From Oscillospiraceae bacterium (GTDB lineage Bacteria > Bacillota_A > Clostridia > Oscillospirales > Ruminococcaceae), in the NCBI GenBank assembly GCA_900766795.1, contig CAAFWX010000300.1:1-7092 (forward strand): 7,092 nucleotides of DNA, in the 5' to 3' direction. The translations under genes were made by a program, and so were the position numbers. How positions within the stretch are numbered: position 1 is the stretch's first letter; each line of letters opens with the position of its first letter. Below, piece by piece: positions 1 to 5,932 of this stretch. The notes under the pieces are model-generated. The model did not search any database. It saw only the letters and a program-made list of their open reading frames with translations, and had not been told where the DNA came from.

Positions 1-33
1 GCAATCGAACGACAATAATTATGCAGTATTGCC

Positions 34-40
34 TAAGGAG
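34..40 (+). promoter_or_regulatory. Ribosome binding site of the alpha/beta hydrolase
   Basis: TAAGGAG lies 5 bases before the ATG at 46 and fixes that start. The 33 bases to its left are too short for a supported promoter call; the gene's promoter may lie outside the window. Confidence 0.85.
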
Positions 41-45
41 AAAAA

Positions 46-963
46 ATGAGGAAAATCACAGGCACTTTTCAGAGCACATCGGGGCTTTGTGACATTCATT
101 TCTATTTCTATGTGCCCGAAAAGCCGCGGGCGCTGGTTATGCTGGCACACGGCATGTGCGAGTACATCGAAAGGTACGAGGAGTTTGCGGAGTTCCTCTG
201 CGCGAACGACATCGTGCTGTGCGGAATCGACAATCTGGGGCATGGGCGGTCGGTGACCGACAGGGATATGCTGGGTTATTTCGGGCATTCGCGCGGCTAT
301 ATAAACATGGTGCGCGACCTGCACAGAATGAAGCTTATCGCTGAAAGAAAGTTCCCCGACATTCCGCATTTTCTTCTGGGGCACAGCATGGGCAGCTTTC
401 TCGCGAGGATTTTTCTCTCGAAATACCGTCACCGCTGGAGCGGCTGCATTTTCATGGGAACAGCGGGCGGTGCTGTCGGCTCTGCGCCGCTGCGCAGGGT
501 GCTTGAGCTTATGGCGCGCAACCATGGCGAGCGATACCGCCACACCCTGGGCACAAGCCTTGCGTTTGGGTTGTTTAATCTGCGCACGGAGAACTACCGC
601 ACGCAAAACGACTGGCTCTCGCGCGATGACGCCGAGGTTGACAAATTCAATGCCGACCCGCTGTGCAACTTTATTTTCACCGTGGCGGGATACAGGGATA
701 TGCTGAACGCGCTGCTTTGCTGCAACAGCGCCGCAGTTGTCGAGAACACTCCGAGAGATGTGCCGCTGCTTTTCATGAGCGGCGGAATGGACCCCGTTGG
801 GGAATACGGGCACGGCGTGAGCAAGGCGGCGCACATGTACATGCATAACGGCTGTGACGTTCGGCTCAGGATATACCGCGAGGCACGGCACGAGCTGCTT
901 CATGAGCTTAACCGCAGTGAAGTCATGGAGGACATTCTGGCTTTCCTGAATCCGAGAATCTGA
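46..963 (+). CDS. Alpha/beta hydrolase, monoacylglycerol lipase / lysophospholipase-like
   Basis: A 305-residue serine hydrolase of the alpha/beta fold, close in pattern to bacterial monoglyceride lipases and PldB-type lysophospholipases, which cleave fatty acyl esters. Family motifs are visible in order: an oxyanion-hole-type HGMCEY at residues 35-40, DNLGHGRS at 62-69, the nucleophile elbow GHSMG with Ser114, the acid SGGMDPVGEYG with Asp249, and the base ARHELLHE with His282. The triad is therefore complete, and the length fits the family (about 270-310 residues). There is no signal peptide or membrane segment, so it is predicted to be cytoplasmic. The start is set by TAAGGAG 5 bases upstream. 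A strong terminator follows the stop at once, so it does not run on into the next regulator gene. The substrate cannot be read from sequence; a carboxylesterase or phospholipase role is equally possible. Confidence 0.9.
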   Translation: MRKITGTFQSTSGLCDIHFYFYVPEKPRALVMLAHGMCEYIERYEEFAEFLCANDIVLCGIDNLGHGRSVTDRDMLGYFGHSRGYINMVRDLHRMKLIAERKFPDIPHFLLGHSMGSFLARIFLSKYRHRWSGCIFMGTAGGAVGSAPLRRVLELMARNHGERYRHTLGTSLAFGLFNLRTENYRTQNDWLSRDDAEVDKFNADPLCNFIFTVAGYRDMLNALLCCNSAAVVENTPRDVPLLFMSGGMDPVGEYGHGVSKAAHMYMHNGCDVRLRIYREARHELLHELNRSEVMEDILAFLNPRI

Positions 964-973
964 CGTTTGGGCT

Positions 974-1005
974 ATCTCCCGACTGTCGGGAGATTTCGTT
1001 TTATT
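974..1005 (+). terminator. Rho-independent terminator of the hydrolase
   Basis: A perfect 9-base-pair stem (ATCTCCCGA at 974-982 with TCGGGAGAT at 986-994) closes a 3-base loop and is followed by the T-rich tail TTCGTTTTATT. It starts 10 bases after the hydrolase stop. Confidence 0.88.
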
Positions 1006-1067
1006 GGGAATACCACGGAAGCGAAGCGTTTGTTTTGCGGAAATTTCGGGACAATTCCAATATGGGG

Positions 1068-1084
1068 TATATAAAATTTATATA
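1068..1084. repeat. 17-base AT-only perfect palindrome
   Basis: TATATAAA, one central A, then TTTATATA: two 8-base arms with perfect dyad symmetry. It lies about 120 bases upstream of the LytTR promoter. It could be a protein-binding site or simply low-complexity spacer DNA; nothing in the window decides this. Confidence 0.6.
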
Positions 1085-1138
1085 GCTGAAACCTCGCTGA
1101 TGATATAAAGAGCCGATTTTTTCGCTGTGTTATCGCGA

Positions 1139-1161
1139 TTGCGCCAAAAATGGCAGCGCAA
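1139..1161. repeat. Inverted repeat TTGCGC/GCGCAA
   Basis: TTGCGC at 1139-1144 is complementary to GCGCAA at 1156-1161 around an 11-base loop. An alternative pairing, GCC with GGC, lies inside it. No T-run follows on either side, so it does not look like a terminator. It could be a weak hairpin or a regulatory site upstream of the promoter. Confidence 0.35.
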
Positions 1162-1201
1162 CCCTGTAAATATATGGATGTAATTATTTGATATCTTTTT
1201 G

Positions 1202-1230
1202 TACACACTTTTGAAAAGATGTGATATAAT
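1202..1230 (+). promoter_or_regulatory. Predicted promoter of the LytTR regulator
   Basis: A perfect -10 box TATAAT at 1225-1230 is preceded by TGA, giving an extended -10. At 17 bases' spacing the -35 position reads TACACA (1202-1207), a poor match; TTGTAC at 1199-1204 is a little better but the spacing is 20. The extended -10 can compensate for a weak -35. Transcription would start near 1237, giving a leader of roughly 34 bases. Confidence 0.7.
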
Positions 1231-1270
1231 GAACTCATGAACAGAAAATTAATTTTTGTGGGGGAGAATA

Positions 1271-1996
1271 ATGTTTTCAATTGCTGTATGTGACACAAAT
1301 ACCACAGATATTGCGGTCACTGAACGCATGATCAAGAGATGGTTTGCCGACAATTCGGGAATCAGCGGAGATGTCACTTTATTCGGGCGCGGCCCATCGC
1401 TGCTTCAGGCGGTTGAGGGCGGTGAGCGCTTCGACCTGTTTTTGCTGGAGTCCGAGCCTGAGGGTATGCAGCTTTGCAGGCGGCTTCGCGAAATCAACAG
1501 CGAAGCGCTGATAGTGCTGGTGACCGGCTCTGACAGCTACGCCATGGAAGCGTATCGGCTCCATGTGCTGAGATACATAACAAAGCCTGCTGACGAGTCG
1601 GAGCTTCGCAGCGCGCTGAATCTTGCTTATTGCCTTTACATGGCTCGTCCCAGCGTTACAATTTTCATTAAGGGAGTGGGCGAGGTAATCCCTGTGAATG
1701 CGGACGAGATTATGTACGTCGAGAACAATATCCGCGTTATGACCTACAACCTTTCCGACGGAAAGACGGTGAGGGGAACGCGCCGCAACATTTCCTTTGA
1801 AGCGGCGATGGCTCCGCTGTCCTCTGCGTGCTTTATCCAGACGCACAAAAGCTACTTTGTGAACATGCGGTACATAAGCGCTCTAAGGAGCGATTCGGTG
1901 CTGATGGTAGACGGCAGGGAGATTCCCATAAGCCGAAAGAACCTCGCATCCGTCCGCAGGGATTATATGGCGTTTATGCGGCACAAAAAGGTTTGA
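1271..1996 (+). CDS. LytTR-family response regulator with an atypical receiver domain
   Basis: A 241-residue transcription regulator of the LytR/AgrA type: receiver domain at about residues 1-120 and LytTR DNA-binding domain at about 135-240. The receiver keeps one acidic residue of the usual pair (Asp8; Thr9 follows), the switch Thr85 and the conserved Lys105 in ITKP. The site normally holding the phosphorylated Asp (LDxxMPG pattern) reads LLESEPEG, with Glu60 in its place. The LytTR domain shows YVENNIRV (149-156), FIQTHKSYFVNMRYI (188-202) and IPISRKNL (218-225), all typical. ATG at 1271 is preferred over an in-frame TTG at 1256 because GGGGGAG at 1260-1266 lies just before the ATG, while the TTG has no ribosome binding site. 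No histidine kinase is encoded nearby, so it is an orphan here. It probably works without classical phosphorylation, with Glu possibly mimicking the active state; that is inference. Its target is unknown. Confidence 0.9.
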   Translation: MFSIAVCDTNTTDIAVTERMIKRWFADNSGISGDVTLFGRGPSLLQAVEGGERFDLFLLESEPEGMQLCRRLREINSEALIVLVTGSDSYAMEAYRLHVLRYITKPADESELRSALNLAYCLYMARPSVTIFIKGVGEVIPVNADEIMYVENNIRVMTYNLSDGKTVRGTRRNISFEAAMAPLSSACFIQTHKSYFVNMRYISALRSDSVLMVDGREIPISRKNLASVRRDYMAFMRHKKV

Positions 1997-2025
1997 GGTT
2001 GCACCCCTCTTCCGCAGAAACATCG

Positions 2026-2060
2026 AAAAACGGGCAAACCGCATGGTCTGCCCGTTTTTT
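2026..2060. terminator. Bidirectional terminator between convergent genes
   Basis: CGGGCA (2031-2036) pairs with TGCCCG (2049-2054). After one mismatch an inner ACC/GGT stem continues, closing a GCAT loop. Five A's precede the stem and six T's follow it, so the hairpin has a U-run when read from either strand. It lies 30 bases past the LytTR stop and about 22 bases past the stop of the minus-strand operon, and so can serve both. Confidence 0.9.
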
Positions 2061-2081
2061 GTTAGGAGAATTGTTTTCCTG

Positions 2082-2759
2082 TCAGTTTCCCTCGGGAAGC
2101 GTGAAGAAAATCTCACGATAGGTCATTGCTCCGAGGGTGTTCATGTCGTTGAAGCCGATGATTATGTTGTCGCCCATGCCGGAGATGTTGTAGCGTTCGC
2201 CGATATCCTCCGACATCTGCCAGAGAACAGCGTTGGTGATGAGCTGCGCATTATCCTCGTCGTCGCCGAGGTAAATGCTGAGCGTGTTTCGCTTGCTGAA
2301 TTGCTCCTCCACAAGATAGTAGCGCCTGCTTTGTTCGTCCTGATAGACGATAAACTGCGAAGCCGTTGGCTGCTCGCCGCGGGCGAAATTCAGTGAAAAC
2401 ACCATGATTCCCACCGTTGCCGCCAGCAGGGCAAGGTCGAGTATGATTCCGCCCGCAGGGAACACCCCGCTGCGGTTTGCCCGCACAACCGTGCCGATGA
2501 TGAGAAACGCCGTCACACCCGCCGCCGCAACAAGCAGCACGGCAAGCGCCGCGCCGCCGAATCGGTCAACGGGGGTTATCCTTGTGACGCCAGTTTCAGA
2601 GCAGGTGTAAACCGCAGCTGTCATTGCCGTATTCCGAAGCGCTGCCGCCGCGCCAAGCGCGATGGCATTAAGCAAAAAAAGCAGAAATATCGGAACAACG
2701 GGGTTTTTGAATATTCTAGGTACGCAGTCCCCCGCAGGGGTCTTTTTCTTCTTGCTCAT
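2082..2759 (-). CDS. Three-pass membrane protein of unknown family, second gene of the cellulase operon
   Basis: I do not recognise the family of this 225-residue protein. Its N-terminus is strongly basic (KKKK at 4-7), followed by three hydrophobic segments at about residues 21-41, 69-90 and 104-123. A soluble, fairly acidic region of about 100 residues (124-225) follows, containing the YQDEQSRRYYLVEEQ stretch and a GDDEDN run at 165-170. By the positive-inside rule (KKKK tail and RANR at 93-96 inside), the N-terminus is cytoplasmic and the C-terminal domain is outside. The start is supported by GAGGCGG 7 bases before the ATG. Only 16 bases separate it from the cellulase stop, so the two are almost certainly co-transcribed. 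That suggests a role at the cell surface related to the cellulase, such as anchoring, secretion support or sensing, but this is context only. The bidirectional terminator follows its stop. Confidence 0.85.
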   Translation of the reverse strand: MSKKKKTPAGDCVPRIFKNPVVPIFLLFLLNAIALGAAAALRNTAMTAAVYTCSETGVTRITPVDRFGGAALAVLLVAAAGVTAFLIIGTVVRANRSGVFPAGGIILDLALLAATVGIMVFSLNFARGEQPTASQFIVYQDEQSRRYYLVEEQFSKRNTLSIYLGDDEDNAQLITNAVLWQMSEDIGERYNISGMGDNIIIGFNDMNTLGAMTYREIFFTLPEGN

Positions 2760-2766
2760 TGATTTT

Positions 2767-2773
2767 CCGCCTC
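2767..2773 (-). promoter_or_regulatory. Ribosome binding site of the membrane protein
   Basis: On the minus strand, GAGGCGG ends 7 bases before the ATG, within the 16-base gap after the cellulase stop. It gives the downstream gene its own initiation site and fixes its start. Confidence 0.75.
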
Positions 2774-2775
2774 GA

Positions 2776-5625
2776 TTACGGCTTTGTGCCGAAGATGGTG
2801 TTATTACCTTTGGTTATCAGAATGTGGTCAACGTTGCCCGAGGACCAGTCGTTGCCGAGATTGAAGTTTGACCAGTCGGAGCGCGCAATTCGCGCCTGCA
2901 TGGTAAGCGAGCTTCCCGCCGCGAGCGTTCCCGCGCCGAATGTAATGGCGCATTTCGTGTCGGCGTTTGTTCCGCTGACGCCAGAGAATGCGGCGCTCAC
3001 GCTGCCCGTGAGAGCGGTGTAGCTGTCGCCCGTGGTGGCGCTGTGGTCGCACCAGAAGCACAGGTCGTTGTTTCCGTCTGCGGTGAAGAAATAGTCAATC
3101 TCAAGCTGCGACAGGTCGATGGCGGCGTTTGTGCCGTTTCTGATGTCGAGCGTGAACTGTATGGTGTTTCCGCTTCCGCTCGTCTGCTGCTGGGCGAGAG
3201 AAACGCTGATGTTTCCGCTGCTGCCTTCGGTGTTGGAGGGCTGGGTCTGCTGAGTTGTGGCGGCGGTGGTCTGTGCCGTGGTGGAATTGCCGCCGGTGTT
3301 CCCGCTCGGGGTCACAGGTACGGCGGAGGTTCCGACAGATTTGCCGTCAGGCTCCGTGCCGAAAACAAGCACTCCGTCCTCGTAAAGCCCCACATGGTTT
3401 GCGCGCAGCAGTTCGCTTCCGTTGGTGCCGACAAGCTCCGCGTAGGAGGGGTCGTTGTCGGGATTCCAGCCGTTCGCCAGCATTCGGAACTGAACCTCTT
3501 TTTTGAAAGCGCTCTGCCCGCCGGGGTAAATCTTGACCCCGCTGAAATCAATGCTCACATAGTAGATGTGCGCGTCCTTGTTCCACTCGTAGATACCGCC
3601 GAATTTCGCGCCGTCGGAGTAGTTCATGGTGACAGACACGTCCGAAGCGCTTCCGCTCGCAGCATACAGCTCGGACAGGTCAACGAAATAGCGCAGCTCC
3701 AGATTGTCGGTCACTCTGGCGGGCCATGCGGTCTTGTTGTATATCATAGCCTTGATTTCGGTAAAGCCGCTGCCCTGAGCGTTAATGCGCTGCTCGACAT
3801 AAAGCTCCTCGCCGACCTCCTCTATCGCGCCGAAGTTCTTTATCGTCTTGCCGCCGTATTTGGCGTACATCTTAGCGAGAACACCCGTAAAGCCTGCGTT
3901 GTAGTCGCATGCTACCTCGTTCTTGTTGAAGTCGGAAACGCTGTCGGTGTAGCTGTCCGAAGCGTCGGGTCCGCCCACAAGCGCTCCGTAAAGCGTGTGG
4001 CGGTGGGAGGACGGTTCGTTCATGTTGTCCGACCACGAGCCTTGCGCAGTGCGGTGGTGGGGGCTTTTGGGAGCGTTCTCACCGAAGCCTACAACGAAGC
4101 TTCTGCCTGTGCTTCCGAGGGCATAGTCGGTTTCCTTTACAGCAAAATCCCAGTAGGTCTGCTGCTTGGAAGCGGGACAGCCGCTGTATTGCGAGTACAC
4201 CGCCGCGAGGAAAGCCGCAGTGGTTGCGTAGCGCAGCGAGCCCCATGTGTCGAGGTAAGCAAGCCCTTTGGGGGAGTAGGTTACGCGCTCGCCGCCTGTG
4301 CCTGTTGTCCACCAGTCAAGATTTTTCTCGATTTTGTCCTTGTACTTCTGCTCGCCCGTGATTTTTGCAAGCAGACATACAGCGCCGTTGTACTTGTCGT
4401 CCCAGCACATTGTCCACTTGTAGTTGCCGTCGCACAGCGCCTCATACTGCTTTGCTTTGGTGAGGTAGCCGCTGTCGTTGGTGGCGAGGTAGAGCCAGAT
4501 TCCCGCCCACATCAGCTCGTCGTTAAACCCGCTCCACGAGTTGTAGAAGCCGTTTGCGGCAGTGTAGCCGCTGTCGGACTTGGTGCGCTCGGCGAAGTCA
4601 TAGAGCTGCTTTGCGTGGCGCAGGCACTTCTGCGAGTAAGCCGAGTCTATGTTCTTGTAAATGAGCGAGCATGCCGCGAGGGAAGCCGCCGCTTCTCCGA
4701 CAACGGTTGAGCCGGGGCTGTTTACCGTCACCTTAAAGGCGGGGCGGTTCATCTGCATAACCTCTGCCGCGCCCCACCACGAGTGGTCAGCGTTGCCGTC
4801 GCCCACCTGATAGTAGTACACGTCGTCCTCGGGGTGGCACTTTATCAGATAGTCGTTTATCCACTTTATCGTGCCGAGGATATATTCCTCCTGACCGCTC
4901 TTTTGGTAAGCGTCCGCATCCTCGTAGTAGCTCCACGCGAGCATGGAAGCGGTGTAAGCCATGGGGAGATTGAACTTCACGTTGTCGCCCGCGTCGTACA
5001 GCCCGCCCGTGAGGTCAAGCCCCACGTCCGCGCCGTCGTTCATGCCGCTGTCGCCGCGCCAGTTGGTGCGTGCGGCGGCTTCGTCAATGTCGCCGCTTCG
5101 CTGAAGCTCATAGAACAGCAGCGACTTCTGGAGCGCTTCGCCGTAGTTGAACGTTCCTGTTGCCTGTGTTCCCTCGTATCCGTCGCCGTCGGCGGAAAGG
5201 TTCTTGTCGCCGACCTGTTCGGTGGAAGCAGGCTTTTTTTCATCGTTCTTTTGGGTAGCCGCGGTGGTGACGGCGGGCTTGTTGTTTGTGGTTGTCGCCG
5301 CAGTGGTGGAAGCGGTTGTGGAAGCAGTGGCAGATACGGTTTCCTCCGAAGCAGGCGGGTCGCTCTGTTCGGGGGAATACTCGGTGTTGTCCCGCGTTGT
5401 TTCCTCGGGCACTAAAGCCTCGTCAAGCTCGCTTTGCGCAGGGGTCTGCGCAGTGGTTGCGTCAACGGGAGCGCCGCCCTCGTCAGGCACAGGCTCGCTG
5501 TCCGCAGTGCTTTCGTGGGAAATGTCTGTCTGAAAAGCAGTGCTTTCCTGCTCGGCAGACGAGCAGCCCGTGACGAGCACCGCCGCAGCCGTCAGCACAG
5601 CCGCAAGTTTCTGTCTTAGTTTCAT
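2776..5625 (-). CDS. GH9 cellulase lipoprotein with CBM3c and a second CBM3-like module
   Basis: A 949-residue endoglucanase or processive endoglucanase acting on beta-1,4-glucan outside the cell. A lipoprotein signal with lipobox VTGC gives lipidated Cys21. A Thr/Ser/Glu-rich linker spans about 22-155. The GH9 catalytic domain (about 158-590) shows [25 protein letters not shown] with Asp211 and Asp214, the [13 protein letters not shown] stretch, PHHR at 522-525, and [11 protein letters not shown] with the probable catalytic acid Glu570. A CBM3c follows (about 605-760, ending VLVFGTEP), then a second Thr-rich linker (766-804) and a C-terminal CBM3-like module (805-949). GH9 fused to CBM3c is the known 'theme B' layout, often with processive activity. 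There is no dockerin or S-layer domain, so anchoring is by lipid. Oddities: the usual GGWYDAGDHVKF reads [12 protein letters not shown] (Leu209, Asn215), and PHHRTAHGSW has Gln528 for His. The start is fixed by GGAGGA 6 bases before the ATG. Confidence 0.95.
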   Translation of the reverse strand: MKLRQKLAAVLTAAAVLVTGCSSAEQESTAFQTDISHESTADSEPVPDEGGAPVDATTAQTPAQSELDEALVPEETTRDNTEYSPEQSDPPASEETVSATASTTASTTAATTTNNKPAVTTAATQKNDEKKPASTEQVGDKNLSADGDGYEGTQATGTFNYGEALQKSLLFYELQRSGDIDEAAARTNWRGDSGMNDGADVGLDLTGGLYDAGDNVKFNLPMAYTASMLAWSYYEDADAYQKSGQEEYILGTIKWINDYLIKCHPEDDVYYYQVGDGNADHSWWGAAEVMQMNRPAFKVTVNSPGSTVVGEAAASLAACSLIYKNIDSAYSQKCLRHAKQLYDFAERTKSDSGYTAANGFYNSWSGFNDELMWAGIWLYLATNDSGYLTKAKQYEALCDGNYKWTMCWDDKYNGAVCLLAKITGEQKYKDKIEKNLDWWTTGTGGERVTYSPKGLAYLDTWGSLRYATTAAFLAAVYSQYSGCPASKQQTYWDFAVKETDYALGSTGRSFVVGFGENAPKSPHHRTAQGSWSDNMNEPSSHRHTLYGALVGGPDASDSYTDSVSDFNKNEVACDYNAGFTGVLAKMYAKYGGKTIKNFGAIEEVGEELYVEQRINAQGSGFTEIKAMIYNKTAWPARVTDNLELRYFVDLSELYAASGSASDVSVTMNYSDGAKFGGIYEWNKDAHIYYVSIDFSGVKIYPGGQSAFKKEVQFRMLANGWNPDNDPSYAELVGTNGSELLRANHVGLYEDGVLVFGTEPDGKSVGTSAVPVTPSGNTGGNSTTAQTTAATTQQTQPSNTEGSSGNISVSLAQQQTSGSGNTIQFTLDIRNGTNAAIDLSQLEIDYFFTADGNNDLCFWCDHSATTGDSYTALTGSVSAAFSGVSGTNADTKCAITFGAGTLAAGSSLTMQARIARSDWSNFNLGNDWSSGNVDHILITKGNNTIFGTKP

Positions 5626-5631
5626 ATGATG

Positions 5632-5637
5632 TCCTCC
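5632..5637 (-). promoter_or_regulatory. Ribosome binding site of the cellulase
   Basis: On the minus strand, a GGAGGA core lies 6 bases before the ATG at 5625. This is a near-ideal Shine-Dalgarno site and suggests high translation. Confidence 0.9.
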
Positions 5638-5675
5638 GTTTGGGGTAAGTACTCCGAGCGTGTTAAGATAACCAT

Positions 5676-5704
5676 ATTATACTATATAATGGGTGAAAAG
5701 TCAA
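5676..5704 (-). promoter_or_regulatory. Promoter of the cellulase operon
   Basis: Read on the minus strand, a -35 box TTGACT (5704-5699; one mismatch to TTGACA) is followed after exactly 17 bases by a perfect -10 box TATAAT (5681-5676). Transcription would start near 5669, giving a leader of about 43 bases. A promoter this close to consensus would be strong unless repressed, which fits control by the divergent LacI-type gene. Confidence 0.87.
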
Positions 5705-5815
5705 TTATTCGTTTGAGGCGTGTTCCCGCGCGATGTTTGTATTCTGTTCGGATTAATTATTTTATGAAACAGCCGCAATAAAATACCGCGACAACTAATT
5801 TTGTGCAAATTGCCT

Positions 5816-5833
5816 ATTGAAAACGATTTACAT
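5816..5833. promoter_or_regulatory. Candidate LacI/CcpA-type operator over the regulator promoter
   Basis: ATTGAAAACGATTTACAT is an imperfect palindrome centred on the CG at 5824-5825, with 6 of 9 pairs symmetric. It agrees with the general catabolite-responsive element pattern TGWAANCGNTNWCA at 12 of 14 positions. A central CG is typical of LacI-family operators because the hinge-helix leucine inserts there. It overlaps the -35 box of the regulator promoter, so binding would block it. Whether the bound protein is the adjacent regulator or CcpA cannot be told from sequence. Confidence 0.5.
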
Positions 5834-5845
5834 TTGTTGTATTAT
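5817..5845 (+). promoter_or_regulatory. Promoter of the LacI-family regulator
   Basis: A -35 box TTGAAA (5817-5822) and a -10 box TATTAT (5840-5845), each one mismatch from consensus, are spaced by exactly 17 bases. Transcription would begin near 5852 and leave a leader of about 80 bases containing a hairpin. Confidence 0.82.
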
Positions 5846-5868
5846 ATTAATATAGGACAAATGACCCT

Positions 5869-5904
5869 GCCGATTAAGAATAGGAAATCGGCTGCGATTC
5901 CGAT
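5869..5904 (+). repeat. Leader hairpin with an alternative pairing partner
   Basis: GCCGATT at 5869-5875 pairs perfectly with AATCGGC at 5886-5892 around a 10-base loop. A second CCGAT at 5900-5904 can pair with the same ATCGG (5887-5891), so the two stems exclude each other. It sits in the untranslated leader of the LacI-family gene, 28 bases before the start at its right end. It could be an RNA switch, a stability element, or a DNA operator for another protein. No T-run follows it. Confidence 0.45.
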
Positions 5905-5916
5905 ACAAAATTAACT

Positions 5917-5924
5917 AAAGAGGT
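5917..5924 (+). promoter_or_regulatory. Ribosome binding site deciding the TTG start
   Basis: AAAGAGGTG-type sequence lies 8 bases before the TTG at 5933. Together with the family-typical N-terminus (TIKDVAKAANVS) this fixes the non-ATG start. Confidence 0.85.
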
Positions 5925-5932
5925 GAAACCGT

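Larger units (their letters stand above)
964..1270. other. AT-rich intergenic region between hydrolase and LytTR regulator
   Basis: This 307-base spacer begins with the hydrolase terminator and ends with the promoter and ribosome binding site of the LytTR gene. Between them are a 17-base palindrome and a weaker inverted repeat, each listed separately. An open frame on the minus strand crosses almost all of it, but it runs through the promoter and the terminator hairpin and its translation has no recognisable features. I see no supported gene here. Confidence 0.7.
5626..5932. other. Divergent control region between the cellulase operon and the LacI-family regulator
   Basis: A 307-base AT-rich spacer separates the two divergent genes. 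It holds the cellulase promoter and ribosome binding site on the left. On the right are the regulator promoter, an operator-like site, a leader hairpin and the regulator ribosome binding site, each listed separately. The middle (about 5720-5810) shows no clear element. No gene is supported within it. Confidence 0.8.

Noticed and set aside
19..903. 294-codon open frame antisense to the alpha/beta hydrolase
   Set aside because: The plus-strand frame carries a complete catalytic triad and a strong ribosome binding site; the antisense frame shows neither motifs nor initiation signals.
1256..1270. TTG at 1256 as the start of the LytTR regulator
   Set aside because: No ribosome binding site precedes it, while GGGGGAG lies just before the ATG at 1271, and receiver domains of this family normally begin at that Met.
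972..1298. 108-codon open frame on the minus strand between the hydrolase and the LytTR gene
   Set aside because: It crosses the LytTR promoter and start and the hydrolase terminator hairpin. Its translation looks like random AT-rich sequence with no domain, and no ribosome binding site supports it.
3043..4710. 555-codon open frame on the plus strand inside the cellulase gene
   Set aside because: It is the antisense shadow of a GC-rich GH9 gene whose frame is certain from its motifs; the translation has no recognisable domain.
5744..5772. CTGTT/AACAG inverted repeat in the middle of the divergent region
   Set aside because: The arms are only 5 bases and the loop is 19 bases in AT-rich DNA; expected by chance.
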